Positions 1 through 8,759 of a stretch of 54,215 nucleotides of DNA are shown in pieces. The translations under genes were made by a program, and so were the position numbers. Position 1 is the stretch's first letter. Each line of letters begins with the position of its first letter. This stretch comes from an uncultured Pseudomonadota bacterium (GTDB lineage Bacteria; Pseudomonadota; Alphaproteobacteria; RF32; CAG-239), in the NCBI GenBank assembly GCA_949300375.1, contig CASGEB010000006.1, positions 1-54,215 of the forward strand, written 5' to 3'. Below the pieces are notes generated by a model that was given only the letters and a program-made list of their open reading frames with translations, was not told the DNA's origin and did no database searches.

Positions 1-153
1 TGCTATTGATGTCAGCAAAACTTGGAGGGCATCAAAACCGAAAATCAGCAGAGAGGCCAGAACTGCGGGCATCAATGCGATAATAACGCCTTTCATTAAT
101 GAGCGGGTGTTAACCGGCGAAGATATATGCGGAGCGGAAGATATTTTTAACAT
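1..153 (-). CDS. rnfD: RnfD, N-terminal part (cut by window edge)
   Basis: Membrane subunit of the Rnf complex, which couples ferredoxin:NAD+ electron transfer to ion pumping; RnfD carries covalently bound FMN in known complexes. Only the first 51 codons are in the window and they stay in frame to position 1. The translation begins MLKISSAPHISSPVNTRSLM and continues into a hydrophobic helix with the family-typical SPH...S(V/L)M...P..FG pattern. It starts 11 bp after the rnfC stop, so it belongs to the same operon. The call rests on the short N-terminus plus position directly after rnfC; the FMN attachment site is outside the window. Confidence 0.85.
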   Translation of the reverse strand, partial: MLKISSAPHISSPVNTRSLMKGVIIALMPAVLASLLIFGFDALQVLLTSIA

Positions 154-164
154 GGTTTTCGGCC

Positions 165-1490
165 TTATTGTTTTTTCAATATTTTTTTTGCTTCGGCTTT
201 GCTGATTTTGCAATAATCCAGCAAAGGAATGCGCGCCGGGCAGATATAAGCGCAAGAACCGCATTCAATGCAATCCCGGGCATGGAGCTGCATAAGCTGT
301 GAAAAATCGTTATTACGGGCGCGCCGGGCAATTTCAAACGGCATTAGTCCCTGAGGGCAGGAGTCAACGCATTTGCCGCAGCGGATACAGGCGCTTTCAG
401 GTTCTTTGGCGGCGATTTTATTGGAAAGAAGCAAGATACCGGAGGTTAGTTTGGTAACAGGCGCCTGCAGATTGGCAACGGATGTACCCATAAAAGGCCC
501 GCCAAAAATGACTTCTGCAGTGTTCTTTGTCAGTCCGCCGATTTTATTTATCAGAAAATCAGCCGGCGTTCCGACGCGTACTCTGAAATTGGCCGATTTT
601 TCTGCCGCATCCCCGCTGACGGTTACGATACGTTCGAATAGCGGTTTTTTTTTCATTACGGCTTCATAAACGGCAAAAACCGTGCCGACGTTTTGGACGA
701 TACAGCCAATGTCTATCGGGCGTTTGGCAATCGGAACCTCCCGACCGGTAATTGCCGTAATCAGCTGTTTTTCGCTGCCCTGGGGGTATTTGCTTTTACA
801 GGCGCGGACATTAACTCCGACATAGCTTTTGGTCAAACGGGTCATAATTTCAAGCGCTTGGGGTTTGTTTTCATCAATGGCGATAATGGCTTTTTGAATG
901 CCCAGAAGTTTGTTGATGATTTTTGCCCCGATGATGATTTCTTCCGCTTTTTCCTGCATCAGCCGGTCATCCGCACATAAAAACGGCTCACATTCTATCC
1001 CGTTGACAATCAGGTATTCTGCTTTGCGCCCTTCCGGTACGGTGGTTTTTATCGGGGTGGGATACCCTGCTCCGCCAAGGCCGACAATGCCTGCGTTTCG
1101 AATACTCCGCATAATTTCTTCCGTATCGCCGGGGATATTTTTAATGAGTTTGCCTGATGTGTCTATTTCCCGAATATATTCATCGCCGTTGACCTTAATG
1201 GTAATCATATCCTCGTAATATCCCGCGCTGTCTTTCTGACAGTCTATTCTGACGATTTCTCCGGATACGGAAGAATGAACCGGCGCCGAAACAATTCCGT
1301 CGGCGGCGGCCAGAAGGGTTCCGACCTTGACCTTATCTCCTTGCGAGACAATGATTTTCGCCGGAGCGCCGGTGTGTTGTTTGACCGGAATGAAAACATA
1401 TTCCGGAAGGCCGGCATCCGTAATGGAAATGTCTGAAGCGAGTTTGTATTTTGGAGGGAGAATCCCTCCTGTCGGAAAAGTTTTAGTCAT
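165..1490 (-). CDS. rnfC: RnfC, NADH-side subunit of Rnf electron transport complex
   Basis: Peripheral subunit that binds FMN and NADH and passes electrons through two 4Fe-4S clusters to the rest of the Rnf complex. Visible are a glycine-rich nucleotide loop (GLGGAGYPT, about residue 140) and two ferredoxin-like motifs near the C-terminus, CIRCGKCVDSCP and CIECGSCAYICP. Length (about 441 residues) matches the short RnfC form without the long alanine/lysine-rich tail of enterobacterial RsxC. The frame is open up to 1511, but I prefer the ATG at 1488-1490 because it has an AGAAAAG-like ribosome site and overlaps the rnfB stop. Part of apbE-rseC-rnfB-rnfC-rnfD. Confidence 0.93.
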   Translation of the reverse strand: MTKTFPTGGILPPKYKLASDISITDAGLPEYVFIPVKQHTGAPAKIIVSQGDKVKVGTLLAAADGIVSAPVHSSVSGEIVRIDCQKDSAGYYEDMITIKVNGDEYIREIDTSGKLIKNIPGDTEEIMRSIRNAGIVGLGGAGYPTPIKTTVPEGRKAEYLIVNGIECEPFLCADDRLMQEKAEEIIIGAKIINKLLGIQKAIIAIDENKPQALEIMTRLTKSYVGVNVRACKSKYPQGSEKQLITAITGREVPIAKRPIDIGCIVQNVGTVFAVYEAVMKKKPLFERIVTVSGDAAEKSANFRVRVGTPADFLINKIGGLTKNTAEVIFGGPFMGTSVANLQAPVTKLTSGILLLSNKIAAKEPESACIRCGKCVDSCPQGLMPFEIARRARNNDFSQLMQLHARDCIECGSCAYICPARIPLLDYCKISKAEAKKILKKQ

Positions 1491-2322
1491 TATTCTTTTC
1501 TTTCTTGTCAATATAGGTGATTGCGCCGGTCGGACAAGTTTGAGACAGTTGTCTGCCGTATTTGGCTGCGTCTATGGTGTCGGGAATGTAAGACAGGTTG
1601 TCTTCTATCCGGATTTCCGGGCAGAGTTTTGCGCATTTCATACAGCCGATGCAGGCCGTTTTGCAGTTTTTGCGAGCCAAAGCGCCTTTTTGGCGGTTGC
1701 GGCAGGCCACATAAACGCGTTTGTTGTTTTTACCTTTCAGGCGGATTTCGAACAAATTGCGCGGGCAGATATTTACGCAGGCGCCGCAAGACGTGCATTT
1801 TTCTTCGTCCACTTGCGGAAGGCCTGTCTCAGGGTTTAGGCTCAATGCGCCGAATTTGCAGACTTTTATGCAGTCTCCCAGCCGCAGACAGCCGTCCGGA
1901 CAGCCGCTTTGTCCGCTTGAAATGTTATGGGCAATCCGGCAAAATTGAATTCCGTTGTATTTGACTTTAGCCGGAGCATTTTGACAACTGCCGTTGCAAC
2001 GCAGCACGGCCACGGTCTTTTCTCTGGAAGGAGCATCCATTCCAAGATATTCGGCAATCTTGTTCATAACTTTTGAACCGCCGACGGGACAGTATAGTCT
2101 GGCAAAGCCCTGCGGGGTGCATTTTGTGCAGGCAATGGCAAAATCATGACATCCTGCCCGTCCGCAAGCACCACAGTTGGCCTGAGGAAGCATGGCTTCA
2201 ATATCTTGGATGCGCAAATCTTCTTTTGTGTGAAATTTTTGCGAAACAAAATACAGAAACAGGGCAGCTGCAAAGGCTATGCCTGTTAAAGTCAGAAAAT
2301 CGGTTAATATAAGGTTGTCCAT
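1483..2322 (-). CDS. rnfB: RnfB, ferredoxin-type subunit of Rnf complex
   Basis: Electron-entry subunit of Rnf; accepts electrons from reduced ferredoxin in known systems. It has one N-terminal membrane helix (about residues 7-25), then the RnfB-specific Fe4S4 module (NCGACGRAGCHDFA, with two more cysteines at CTKC and YCP), and further ferredoxin-type motifs CTSCGACVNICP and CIGCMKCAKLCP plus a final cysteine in QTCPTGAI. At 279 residues it is longer than enterobacterial RsxB (about 190) and like the longer forms of anaerobes. Its end overlaps the rnfC start by 8 bp, consistent with coupled translation. Confidence 0.93.
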   Translation of the reverse strand: MDNLILTDFLTLTGIAFAAALFLYFVSQKFHTKEDLRIQDIEAMLPQANCGACGRAGCHDFAIACTKCTPQGFARLYCPVGGSKVMNKIAEYLGMDAPSREKTVAVLRCNGSCQNAPAKVKYNGIQFCRIAHNISSGQSGCPDGCLRLGDCIKVCKFGALSLNPETGLPQVDEEKCTSCGACVNICPRNLFEIRLKGKNNKRVYVACRNRQKGALARKNCKTACIGCMKCAKLCPEIRIEDNLSYIPDTIDAAKYGRQLSQTCPTGAITYIDKKEKNND

Positions 2323-2356
2323 AATATTGTTTCAAATGCCGTTAAAAGAAAAGGAG

Positions 2357-2770
2357 TTATTTGTCTGTTACTATAAAAGTAAATTTTTTCTTAAAGTATT
2401 TCTTCCCTAAGAATAAGAAAAAAAAGTAAGGAATCAAGATAATTATGGCAGTAATACCACTAAATATTTCACTTTTACCGAAACAGCCGCAGACGAAGAG
2501 TGTAAAAAGCATTAAAAACAAAGGCAGGCCGTAGCAAAATATGACAGCCAGCCAGCCGAGGCGCGGATTTAATTCCACTATAACGGAATCTCCGGCGCGG
2601 TAGCGTTCGGAATCCGGAACGGAGACGGAAAATATCTGTTCTTTGTTTTCTTTCATACCGCATAGCCCGGCGGCCGGACAAGCGCCGCAAGCTGCCTGAC
2701 GAGCTATTTTCAAAGTCAGTTCCCGCGGTGCGGTTTGGACAATTTGGGCCTTATGTTTTATTGGAGACAT
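2357..2770 (-). CDS. rseC: RseC/MucC-family membrane protein
   Basis: Small inner-membrane protein of the RseC family, associated with SoxR reduction or Rnf function in other bacteria. The 137-residue product has an N-terminal soluble part with a redox-looking cysteine cluster (CGACPAAGLCG, about residues 29-39), then a beta-rich stretch with the GDSVIVEL signature and two adjacent transmembrane helices (about residues 72-92 and 97-120). It overlaps the apbE stop by one base (TAATG), and rnfB follows 34 bp downstream, so the context ties it to Rnf assembly or electron transfer. Biochemical role in this operon is inference. Confidence 0.85.
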   Translation of the reverse strand: MSPIKHKAQIVQTAPRELTLKIARQAACGACPAAGLCGMKENKEQIFSVSVPDSERYRAGDSVIVELNPRLGWLAVIFCYGLPLFLMLFTLFVCGCFGKSEIFSGITAIIILIPYFFFLFLGKKYFKKKFTFIVTDK

Positions 2771-3780
2771 TATTTTTTCAACAATTTTTCTGCGCTTTGC
2801 GAAACAAGCATTTCATAGCCGTTATTGTCGGCGCGGACAAAGAAGACTGCCGGAATGTTGTTGCGGTTGGCAAATTTCAATCCGTCGTCCTCTCCCATAA
2901 CCATAATAGCGGTCGCCAGGCCGTCGGCCATCATGCAGCTTTTGTTAAAAACGCTGACGGAAGCCAGTTTGTGTTCTACCGGATATCCGGTTTGCGGGAT
3001 GATGGTGTGCGAATAGCGTTTGTCTTTGTAATAGAAGTAATTCCGGTAATCTCCGGAAGTTGCCACGCTGAGGTTATGCATGGTAACGACGGCAGCGTTT
3101 TCTTCGCTGTCAGGCGATTTGATGCCGACGTTCCAGCCTTTTGTCTGTTCGGATTTTTCGCCTTCGGCAACAACTTCTCCGCCGATTTCGACAATGAAGT
3201 CTTTGTAGCCTTCTTTTTTCAGCAGTTCAGCAATCTTGTCAACCGCATAACCTTTTGCAATGGCAGACAGGTTGATATTGACTTCTCCGATGTCTTTTTT
3301 CAGGTTTTTATAATCACTGCTGAAGTGGATTTTGTTAAAGCCGGTTTGTTTTAAAGCGGCTGTGATTTCATCGTCTTTAGGAAATTCGATGGTTTTCTTG
3401 GTGCCGAATCCCCAAAGATCAATCAATTTGCCGACGGTCGGGTCAAAACTGCCGCCGCTCATTTTGTATATGTTATAAGACTGTTGCAGGATATTGCTCA
3501 TTTCATCAGAAAGTTCAACGGTTTGTTTGGCCGGTGTTTCATTGATGACATTGATTTCTGATCCCGGTTCAAACACCGACATCTGTTCGTTGACTTTTTC
3601 AAGCTCAGTTTGGATTTTCCGGCTGAGTGCGGCGTTATTGTGCGGCGTTTTTATTTTTATGCTGTAACTGGTGTTGAACGCTTTTCCCCTGATTTCCTGA
3701 AAACTTTTTTCCCTGAAGAATATCAGGTAAATTAAAACAATAGCGGCAGCTGCCAAAAAGATATATTTTAAAATACGCAT
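2770..3780 (-). CDS. apbE: ApbE, FAD:protein FMN transferase
   Basis: Flavin transferase that attaches FMN covalently through a phosphoester to Thr residues of RnfG and RnfD (known for the family). It is 336 residues with an N-terminal signal anchor (residues about 5-22). Family motifs seen are SGGSFDPTVGKLIDLWGFG (flavin pocket), a GGE segment (VEIGGEVVAEG), and the metal-binding region DGLATAIMVMG near the C-terminus. First gene of the operon; the promoter must lie in the 97-bp gap shared with the divergent gene at 3878. Being placed next to its substrates strongly supports the function. Confidence 0.92.
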   Translation of the reverse strand: MRILKYIFLAAAAIVLIYLIFFREKSFQEIRGKAFNTSYSIKIKTPHNNAALSRKIQTELEKVNEQMSVFEPGSEINVINETPAKQTVELSDEMSNILQQSYNIYKMSGGSFDPTVGKLIDLWGFGTKKTIEFPKDDEITAALKQTGFNKIHFSSDYKNLKKDIGEVNINLSAIAKGYAVDKIAELLKKEGYKDFIVEIGGEVVAEGEKSEQTKGWNVGIKSPDSEENAAVVTMHNLSVATSGDYRNYFYYKDKRYSHTIIPQTGYPVEHKLASVSVFNKSCMMADGLATAIMVMGEDDGLKFANRNNIPAVFFVRADNNGYEMLVSQSAEKLLKK

Positions 3781-3877
3781 TATTTTTTAACACTCCTGCT
3801 TTATACCTTTATTTTTTGTAAAAAATGTTTATCATATACAGGTAACAATTATCGGTAATCTTGGAAGGCAGTATACT

Positions 3878-4588
3878 ATGTTTCAGAAAATAAAATCAAT
3901 ATTTAATAATTTTTATAACCATCCGGCGGCAGATAAAGTCCGTAAGGGAATTAAAAAAGCCGGTCAGATAATGAACACTTTGCGGCTGATGACGCGTTCG
4001 TTCTTTAACGATGCCGGAAAAACATTGGCCAAAATGGGGATTTCTGCCAATTTGATGTCGCTTATCGGTTTTGTTATCGGAATCTTCACCATTAATTTTT
4101 TGGCACTGGAAATGTATGCTGCCGCGATTTTGTGCATTATCCTTAACCGGGTTTGCGATGCGTTGGACGGAGCTATTGCCAGGAACTCTCAGGTAACGGA
4201 TTTCGGCGTTTTTCTTGACGCAACGCTTGATTATATTTTTTATGCCGGCGTTATCTTCGGTTTTGCGCTGGCTAATCCGGCGGAAAATGCCGTTGCGGCT
4301 GCTTTTTTGCTTTTGGCATTTACAGCTTCGGCCTGCTCAATGCTTGCTTATGCGGTTGTGGCATACAAAACCAAAAGTTCGCAGGAAATTAAGCTCGGGA
4401 TGTCTCCGTTTTATCTCGGCGGGCTGGCACAGGGTTTTGAGACGCTTATCGTGCTGCTTGTTATGTGTATTTTGCCGTATTGGTTTATGCCGTTGGCAAT
4501 CATTTTGGGCGTTATGTCCTTTATTAAAGCGCTGAGCATTATAATTACGGCTTATTACAGTTTTGTTATTTCACGCCGCAAGCAGTAA
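3878..4588 (+). CDS. CDP-alcohol phosphatidyltransferase family protein
   Basis: Integral membrane enzyme of the CDP-alcohol phosphatidyltransferase superfamily, which joins a CDP-activated lipid or alcohol to a second alcohol. The diagnostic motif DG(x2)AR(x8)G(x3)D(x3)D is present as DALDGAIAR...GVFLDATLD (about residues 94-118). About five to six hydrophobic segments follow. The 236-residue product has an unusual N-terminal, basic soluble stretch of about 50 residues. Start is supported by a GGAAGG ribosome site at about 3863-3868. The substrate (phosphatidylglycerol, phosphatidylserine, cardiolipin or another head group) cannot be told from sequence. The next gene starts 12 bp downstream, so the two probably form one transcript. 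Confidence 0.82.
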   Translation: MFQKIKSIFNNFYNHPAADKVRKGIKKAGQIMNTLRLMTRSFFNDAGKTLAKMGISANLMSLIGFVIGIFTINFLALEMYAAAILCIILNRVCDALDGAIARNSQVTDFGVFLDATLDYIFYAGVIFGFALANPAENAVAAAFLLLAFTASACSMLAYAVVAYKTKSSQEIKLGMSPFYLGGLAQGFETLIVLLVMCILPYWFMPLAIILGVMSFIKALSIIITAYYSFVISRRKQ

Positions 4589-4599
4589 GGTTGTTGCTT

Positions 4600-6210
4600 A
4601 TGCGCAGATTCTTTGCCATAGTTTTGTCTACTTTAAGCCTGGCTTTTGCTTTTTGCCGCGAAAGCCGGGCTTTGGTTGTGGAGGGAACGACTGACAAAGT
4701 ATCTGTCAAGGTTATGACAGCTACGGATGAGATTAATGAAAGCCAGGCGTTGGATGTTTTGGTCAAATTTACCATGCGGAACGGCTGGCATATTTTTGCT
4801 GAGAAACCGGGAGATATAGGCCGTCCGACCAGAGTGAAATGGACGCTTCCGGAAGGGTATCGGCTGGAAAATGTCCGCTGGAGTATGCCGAAAAAATTTA
4901 AAAAAGGAAAAATCCTGCAGTACGGATATGATACAACGGCTTATTACAGTGCAACGATTGTGCCGACAGACCGGCCGGAAAATGTTCAAGATCTGGAAGT
5001 GGAAATCGACTGGCTGGCCTGCCGGGAGGAATGTGTGCCGGAGAAAATGGTCAGAACCCTCAGTCTGGCCGTTACCGATATTAATCTTTTGCCGGGGAAT
5101 GACTGGAAAAATGAGACGGAGCTTGCTCTCAGAAGCCTGAAAACATCGGACATTCCGGCGGATGCCCAAATATATGATTTTTTGTTGATTATGTTTATGG
5201 CCTTTGCCGGCGGCGTTATTCTTAATTTTATGCCATGTATTTTTCCGATTTTGACAATCAAGGCTATTTCTCTTGTGCAAGGAAGCATCAGACCGAAAGA
5301 AATGCGGCAGGAGGCTTTGTTATATACATTCGGCGTGGTTTTGTCTTTCGGAATTACGGCTGGAATTTTATTGTTGCTGCGTTTACAGGGCGAACAAGCC
5401 GGCTGGGGGTTTCAGCTGCAGTCGCCATTGTTTGTCGCTCTGATGCTGGTTATTTTTATTGTGGTGTTTTTGCTGCTTATGGATTGGATTCATTTGCCGC
5501 CGCTGTTTGCCGACAAGCTGGGCAGAGTTCCGGCGTCAAAAAAGAAAATCAGCGCCTTTTTGACCGGTTTTTTTGCCGTTTTGATTGCCAGCCCGTGTAC
5601 GGCGCCGTTTATGGGAATTGCTATCGGATATACGCTGACACAGCCGGCTTATGTTTATTTTCCGGTATTTGCGTCGTTGGCTTTCGGCTATGCCCTGCCC
5701 TTTGCTTTGGTTGGATTTTTTCCGAAAACCATTCATAAAATTTTGCCACGGCCGGGAAAATGGATGGCGGTTTTGAAAAAAATCTTTGCCATTCCGGTTC
5801 TTTTAACCTGTTTTTGGCTGATATGGATTTTGCACAGCCAGCTTTCTTTCAGAAATATTCCGGCAGAAAAGTTGGCTTGGGAGCCGTATAATAAGGCAAA
5901 AGTTGAAAAACTGGCGGCGGACGGGCATCCTGTTTTTGTGGATTTTACTGCCAAATGGTGCATTACCTGTCTGGTTAATGAATCTTTGGTTTTGCACAGT
6001 CCTGAGTTTGAAAAACTGGCTCAAAGCAAAAAAATACTTTTGTTTAAGGCAGACTGGACGAATGATGATCCTGAAATTACGGCGGCGCTGGCTGCGTTTG
6101 GGCGTAACAGCGTGCCGCTTTATGTATATTATAACGGCAAAGACAGCGGTTATGTGATATTGCCCCAGTTGTTGACTTATAAACAGGTGGAAAATTATAT
6201 AAATCAATAA
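4600..6210 (+). CDS. dsbD: DsbD, thiol:disulfide interchange protein
   Basis: Carries reducing electrons from cytoplasmic thioredoxin across the inner membrane to periplasmic disulfide isomerases or cytochrome c maturation. All three cysteine pairs of the DsbD relay are present (numbering from the ATG at 4600): periplasmic alpha domain CREEC (141/145), CcdA-like membrane core with cysteines in MPCIFP (213) and SPCTAPF (333), and C-terminal thioredoxin domain KWCITC (454/457). Signal peptide at the start. An in-frame TTG at 4591 exists, but the ATG at 4600 is better placed behind the TAAGG at 4586-4590. A strong terminator follows directly. Lies divergent from the Rnf operon, also a redox system. 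Confidence 0.92.
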   Translation: MRRFFAIVLSTLSLAFAFCRESRALVVEGTTDKVSVKVMTATDEINESQALDVLVKFTMRNGWHIFAEKPGDIGRPTRVKWTLPEGYRLENVRWSMPKKFKKGKILQYGYDTTAYYSATIVPTDRPENVQDLEVEIDWLACREECVPEKMVRTLSLAVTDINLLPGNDWKNETELALRSLKTSDIPADAQIYDFLLIMFMAFAGGVILNFMPCIFPILTIKAISLVQGSIRPKEMRQEALLYTFGVVLSFGITAGILLLLRLQGEQAGWGFQLQSPLFVALMLVIFIVVFLLLMDWIHLPPLFADKLGRVPASKKKISAFLTGFFAVLIASPCTAPFMGIAIGYTLTQPAYVYFPVFASLAFGYALPFALVGFFPKTIHKILPRPGKWMAVLKKIFAIPVLLTCFWLIWILHSQLSFRNIPAEKLAWEPYNKAKVEKLAADGHPVFVDFTAKWCITCLVNESLVLHSPEFEKLAQSKKILLFKADWTNDDPEITAALAAFGRNSVPLYVYYNGKDSGYVILPQLLTYKQVENYINQ

Positions 6211-6238
6211 AAAAGGAGCTTAAAAGCTCCTTTTTTAT
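6211..6238. terminator. Bidirectional Rho-independent terminator
   Basis: Perfect 10-bp stem (6211-6220 with 6225-6234) around a TAAA loop, A-rich on the left and T-rich on the right, directly after the dsbD stop. It can also end the convergent transcript of the gene at 6245-6934. Confidence 0.85.
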
Positions 6239-6244
6239 TGATTG

Positions 6245-6934
6245 TCAACGGCCGATTTTGATTTGAATTTTATTTTTGCAGAATTTGATTTGCGAACCAC
6301 CCATTATACAAGCTTTCTGATTGCAGCCCATTGGCTGTATGTAAGTCAGCGTTCCCAAATTTTTTACCAGTTTGCTTTCAAAAATATTATAGTAGGCAAC
6401 GGTTGAATATTTTGTTTTGCGGGTTAAAATTTCCCAGCCGACAAAAATATCATTGGGAGCAATGTTGGTTCCCATAATACGGGCGCATATCCGATAAGGT
6501 GTTTCTCCGAACTCCTTTTGGATATATTCTTGCATTTTTGCTCTGTCCAGCGTCCATTTAGGGATTAGTTTGGCGAAACCGTTGAAGTCTTTTATCAGCT
6601 TGTATTCTTCGCCCTCAATTTCAACCAACATATCCGTATCTTCTTTAGGATAATCGTCGAAAGTGTCCAGCGGGACGAGGCTGAATATTGCAGCATCTTC
6701 TCTGCGGCGCTGCGGAGATGCAACAAAGTGATAAAAAACGTTGCTTTTTCCGTTCGGGGCGTGACATTGCCCGATCCATAACAAATACTCTTTTCCCTCT
6801 TCAAATTTGTTTTGCCAGAGTTCATAACTCTTTTGGCATTTTAGCCGGCGCAGCAGTACTTTTCCAACCAAATGGCAGTGGCTGCTTTCTGAAAGCCGGT
6901 AAATTTCCTGTTCGCTGAGATTTACTATATCCAT
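6245..6934 (-). CDS. Uncharacterised protein, 229 residues
   Basis: I do not recognise the family. The product is soluble-looking with no signal peptide or membrane segment, moderately charged, with a basic C-terminus (about the last 15 residues). Four cysteines are scattered; the C-terminal pair sits in PMGCNQKACIMGG. It stands alone between a bidirectional terminator and an AT-rich gap, so it is probably monocistronic. Codon use resembles its neighbours, and the frame is intact over its full length, which argues that it is a real gene. Confidence 0.7.
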   Translation of the reverse strand: MDIVNLSEQEIYRLSESSHCHLVGKVLLRRLKCQKSYELWQNKFEEGKEYLLWIGQCHAPNGKSNVFYHFVASPQRRREDAAIFSLVPLDTFDDYPKEDTDMLVEIEGEEYKLIKDFNGFAKLIPKWTLDRAKMQEYIQKEFGETPYRICARIMGTNIAPNDIFVGWEILTRKTKYSTVAYYNIFESKLVKNLGTLTYIQPMGCNQKACIMGGSQIKFCKNKIQIKIGR

Positions 6935-7013
6935 AATAAAAAAATTATAAGTTAAACATAATTGTATTTATATTGGAGGTAAACTTAGCAACTTTATGCC
7001 TGCAAGTCAATAA

Positions 7014-7041
7014 CAAAAAAAAGCCCTGCTTTGCAGGGCTT
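7014..7041 (-). terminator. Rho-independent terminator
   Basis: Perfect 9-bp stem AAGCCCTGC/GCAGGGCTT (7021-7029 with 7033-7041), loop TTT, followed on the minus strand by a run of T. It lies 24 bp beyond the stop of the AsmA-like gene and ends that operon. Confidence 0.88.
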
Positions 7042-7064
7042 TGCCGGCTTTCGGGCATAACGGA

Positions 7065-7853
7065 TTATTTACCGAAAATACCGATGCTTTTTACACGGTC
7101 TTTAACGCCGCCGACGACATTGTTCAGATTCTCCGTTGCAACATCTTTGAGATTGGAAAGATTGCTGCTGACAGCAGTGGCAGAAGCCGTACTTAAAATC
7201 TGGTTAAAGATTTTTGTGATGGTTTGGGTTATGCTGTCTCCGTTTTTGGCAGCGCCGATGTTGTTCATTTGAATGGTTGGCAGTTTTACGGAGATATCGG
7301 GGCTGTTGCCGGCAATATTGGCTGCAGCCTGAAGTTCGCCGTTGTTGACGGTCAATGATTTAATGATAACTTTTTTGCCGCCCTCTTTTGCCTCTTCGGT
7401 CTGCTGAGCCTGCTTTTTATCTTCTTTTGCATCAGCGGCGGCAGATTTTCCGGAATCTGTAAAGTGCTTTATGTTCTCTTGTATTTGTTTGATGTTGTTT
7501 TGGGTCAAAGACAACATTTCATAAGTTACGACCGGTTTGTCGATTTGGACTTTTTCTATGATAATCGTATCTGAAGTCAGGCTTTTGAGATCGACTTTGA
7601 CAGTAATACCGTCAAGGCTCAGGATATATGGTTTTTTGTACCCTTCAGGGTTGGCTACGGTAATTTTTTTGATTTTGCCTTCGCCGTTTTTGAGCGAAAG
7701 GTCAAAGCCTTCAAGATTAACGTCCGTGCCGGTTACCTGAGAACCGTATTTATGAACGAGTGTTTTTACAATGCTTTCCAAAGAAGGGGTAAAATACCAG
7801 GCACCGGCAACGGCTGCTGCCAAAATACCTAAAATAACATATTTTTTTTTCAT
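7065..7853 (-). CDS. AsmA-like envelope protein
   Basis: 262-residue protein with an N-terminal membrane anchor (about residues 5-22) and a periplasmic part that reads like the N-terminal AsmA/DUF748 fold: a conserved early block with VNLEGFDLSLKNGEGKI and alternating beta-strand patterns (LDGITVKVDLKSL, IIIEKVQIDKPVV). A Lys/Glu/Gln/Ala-rich low-complexity linker covers about residues 133-160. AsmA-like proteins are linked to outer-membrane lipid transport and assembly in other bacteria; at this size it would be a short member. Its start codon overlaps the stop of the upstream HD gene by 4 bp (ATGA), so the two are translationally coupled. Confidence 0.65.
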   Translation of the reverse strand: MKKKYVILGILAAAVAGAWYFTPSLESIVKTLVHKYGSQVTGTDVNLEGFDLSLKNGEGKIKKITVANPEGYKKPYILSLDGITVKVDLKSLTSDTIIIEKVQIDKPVVTYEMLSLTQNNIKQIQENIKHFTDSGKSAAADAKEDKKQAQQTEEAKEGGKKVIIKSLTVNNGELQAAANIAGNSPDISVKLPTIQMNNIGAAKNGDSITQTITKIFNQILSTASATAVSSNLSNLKDVATENLNNVVGGVKDRVKSIGIFGK

Positions 7854-8704
7854 AATGTATTTCCTCTGATGTTAGTTTTGTTTATAGATTCAGTTATAAA
7901 GTTTTTGACGATTTTTTCAATCTTTTCCTGTGTTTTATTATCAATATTATTTTCTCCGATATGGAGAAGCATATCTTCAATGCATTTGAGTTTTTGAAGA
8001 AAAACAAATGATTGTTGGAATTTGATGTCGAATATCCAACTTAAAATCCGGAGCATCTGGTCGAGAGGCGTGGTAATGTCCGCATTGCGGCAAAGTTCTT
8101 TGTTGAGCAGGCTTTCAACGACTTTGGGACTGGCGGCCGACTTCATTTTTTCGGTTCCGCAGATTAAGGCGCCGTAATATTCCGGATGACGGCGGAAAAG
8201 ATAAAAATTGGCTATTTTATCGGCATCTTTTATTAAAAAGAAAATGTTTTTCATTGTTTCTTTGTCTTTAGAAGATGCGGCAAGATATCCTTTTTCTCCA
8301 AAAAAATCAGCATCAAGATGTCCGTGGTGCCGGATGGGAAAAAGCAGCAAAGGATTGTGGTATTGCGGGGAGGTTTGCAATATTTCATAGCTGAATTCGC
8401 CGTGGTCGTATTTGCGCAGGTTTGCCCCGTGCAGGTCTTTGTTGTCATAGCGCTTGCAAATTTCACTAAAACGTCCGACATCATGAAAAAGACACCCCAG
8501 CCAGGCGAGGTATTTTTTCTGTTCATCCCAATTTTGAAAGGTTTTTTCGTGCTTTAATAAATGGTTTCCTGCGCCGACAACCTGCATAGAATGGCGGAAT
8601 TTTTCATCTGCATAAAAGCAAAGTTCTTTAGAATCGATAACATATTTGCGGCAGTTATCATAATATCTGCGCAAGAAAGCCTCGTCTTCGTGTTTTTTTA
8701 TCAT
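7850..8704 (-). CDS. HD-domain metal-dependent hydrolase
   Basis: 284-residue protein with an HD-type phosphohydrolase signature: a first histidine in HSMQVVGAGNHLL, the paired HD in CLFHDVGRF, and a downstream HHGHLDAD block, which fits a metal site. Substrate unknown; family members act on nucleotides or cyclic dinucleotides. The reading frame extends up to 8866, but the ATG at 8702-8704 has an AAAGGA ribosome site, and the extra N-terminal part would overlap a predicted structured RNA, so I use 8704. Four-base overlap with the AsmA-like gene. Confidence 0.75.
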   Translation of the reverse strand: MIKKHEDEAFLRRYYDNCRKYVIDSKELCFYADEKFRHSMQVVGAGNHLLKHEKTFQNWDEQKKYLAWLGCLFHDVGRFSEICKRYDNKDLHGANLRKYDHGEFSYEILQTSPQYHNPLLLFPIRHHGHLDADFFGEKGYLAASSKDKETMKNIFFLIKDADKIANFYLFRRHPEYYGALICGTEKMKSAASPKVVESLLNKELCRNADITTPLDQMLRILSWIFDIKFQQSFVFLQKLKCIEDMLLHIGENNIDNKTQEKIEKIVKNFITESINKTNIRGNTL

Positions 8705-8759
8705 TTTTTTTCCTTTGTTGATGCTAAAAGAAAAACATAATTTGTTTAACAACTGTTTA

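Noticed and set aside
2728-3354. 208-residue plus-strand frame
   Set aside because: Antisense shadow of apbE; Phe/Val-rich translation typical of the reverse frame of a real gene.
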